From contig JAIXMR010000085.1 of assembly GCA_025677835.1 (NCBI GenBank), forward strand, positions 57,241 through 121,240: a stretch of 64,000 nucleotides of DNA, in the 5' to 3' direction. A program made the translations under genes and the position numbers. Shown here piece by piece: positions 63,006-64,000 of this stretch (within the stretch, counting starts at the first letter, position 1; each line of letters opens with the position of its first letter). The notes beneath the pieces are model-generated. The model had not been told where the DNA came from. It ran no database searches and worked only from the letters and a program-made list of their open reading frames with translations. The DNA comes from Sporodiniella umbellata. Taxonomy: Eukaryota; Mucoromycota; Mucoromycetes; Mucorales; Rhizopodaceae.

Positions 63006-63035
63006 GGTAACATAGTTACCGTTGCTAGACAACGG
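63006..63035. promoter_or_regulatory. Twin overlapping palindromes (possible RFX- or Myb-type site)
   Basis: GGTAAC-ATA-GTTACC (63006-63020) overlaps CCGTTG-CTAGA-CAACGG (63019-63035). Related GGTAAC/GGTGACC copies occur at 62853, 63073 and 63088. No gene is assigned downstream within the window. Confidence 0.3.
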
Positions 63036-64000
63036 CATCTGAAGCAATATGATCTAAATAATTAGTATCCGAGGTAACGGTATCCAAGGTGACCTATTGA
63101 GGCGTCAGTATTTCTAAAACGTCATTTACCAAAAAGAAAACCCTCAGATTGGGCACCTCTTTTTCTTTTGCAAGTGGTCAAATGTAAAATCATTTGACCT
63201 ATTTTTCTTGATTTTTTCCCAGTCTGTATTGTTTTGATCCAGAACGCAAAAAGCCTGATAAAAAATAGAAGCTTTTTTTTTTGGTCCTTTCAGTATTGAG
63301 AACATAATAGAATTAGACTACAAAGTAATAATTTCATTTCGACTCCTTCTTTAGTATACAAAAGTCAATGATATCAAGACGAAAAAATCCCACTCTCTCA
63401 AAGTCGTATTTTTTTTTTTGGCTTGCCAATATATAAAAAGGAAACAAGAATCCTAAAGTATATTATTCTTTACCTAAAACACAAAATGCTTGTTTTTCTT
63501 AATGGTAGTGCCCTATAACGTCAAGATGTTTTTTTTTAAAGAGCCAATATACATTTTTACTTATACAAAAAAATGGAAAAAGCCTCATGGCTTTGCTTCT
63601 GTATGTTTGTGAGATTGCATCCATCGGTAAAAATAAAAATAAAAAAAAAAGGATCATGCTTAAGAGACAACTAAAAAATGAACAGAAAAAGACATGCTTA
63701 AAATATAGCCTGATTCTAATTTTTGTACTTCCTTTTTTTACAATTAAACAAAAGTTTATCGTTTTTCAAACGGTAATTTCAGGGATAATAGGCGTGGGTT
63801 GCTCTGTCAGAATATGAAACTTTTTGGTTGTCAATAAAAAAAAAGGAAGTACAAACAAAAGCTTCATTTAATATGTGGATTGGGGGATTAATAAATAAAA
63901 TTATACTAACAATAATAACAATAACAAAAGAGAGGGAGAGTGAGAGGGGCTCTTGATTCCTTTTCTCCTTTGCAAACAACAAAGACATATAATAATACCG

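Larger units (their letters stand above)
59965..64000. other. 4-kb terminal spacer, no certain gene
   Basis: Includes the (CA)n run at 60751-60819, a doubtful coding-like patch at 61740-62090, a palindrome cluster at 62853-63094, and two TATA-like elements (about 62953-62960 and 63430-63437). Short frames elsewhere are AT-rich noise. Confidence 0.45.

Overview
The window is nuclear DNA of a fungus, most likely Mucoromycota (Mucorales-like). The evidence is AT-rich spacers full of poly-A/poly-T runs, intron-bearing genes with short GT..AG introns (mostly 41-90 nt), and a protein complement of clearly fungal families (CCH1, SFP1, PHO84, a Pap1-type bZIP, URC4, PMT2, SLD2, a DUF8032-type protein). 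I see no rRNA, tRNA, CRISPR array, intact transposon or organellar sequence. Exon/intron models were built by eye from splice consensus, reading-frame continuity and family conservation. Every multi-exon model given here closes in frame.

Layout. 1-6.4 kb, plus strand: C-terminal part of the CCH1 calcium channel, ribosome-biogenesis factor MAK21/NOC1, and the SFP1-type zinc-finger regulator. 6.5-9.4 kb, minus strand: a single-pass SH3 protein, a small MerT-like/HMA heavy-metal protein, and an uncharacterised multi-pass membrane protein. 10.9-13.1 kb, plus: a putative small spliced gene and a PHO84-type phosphate transporter. 13.2-20.6 kb, minus: long-chain-base kinase, SLD2, an MFS transporter with a 12-nt microexon, and RPS20. 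RPS20 diverges from mevalonate kinase ERG12 (20.8-22.2 kb) over a 161-bp spacer. 22.3-30.1 kb: a secreted, probably GPI-anchored PL14-like lyase (-), a GH47 alpha-mannosidase (+), and a protein with two DUF8032-like repeats (-). 30.1-35.2 kb is a large gene-poor spacer. 35.2-47.97 kb: rhodanese/dual-specificity phosphatase (-), PMT2-type O-mannosyltransferase (+), cytochrome P450 (-), MTD1 (+) and PNO1 (-). 50-57.8 kb: Pap1/Yap1-like bZIP (+), URC4 (-), and a hexose transporter (-) interrupted by an in-frame TAG. 57.8-64 kb is gene-poor except for a 56-residue ORF at 59.8 kb.

How the genes relate. This is an ordinary eukaryotic neighbourhood, not an operon or gene cluster. Themes recur: ribosome production (MAK21, SFP1, RPS20, PNO1), secretory-pathway mannose chemistry (GH47, PMT2), nutrient and ion transport (CCH1, PHO84, two other MFS proteins, the MerT-like protein), and sterol, sphingolipid, folate and pyrimidine metabolism (ERG12, LCB kinase, MTD1, URC4). 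The items most worth checking are the MerT-like/HMA fusion, the TAG in the hexose transporter, the 12-nt microexon, two unannotated-looking small genes, the tandem DUF8032-like protein and the bZIP that keeps only a C-terminal cysteine domain.
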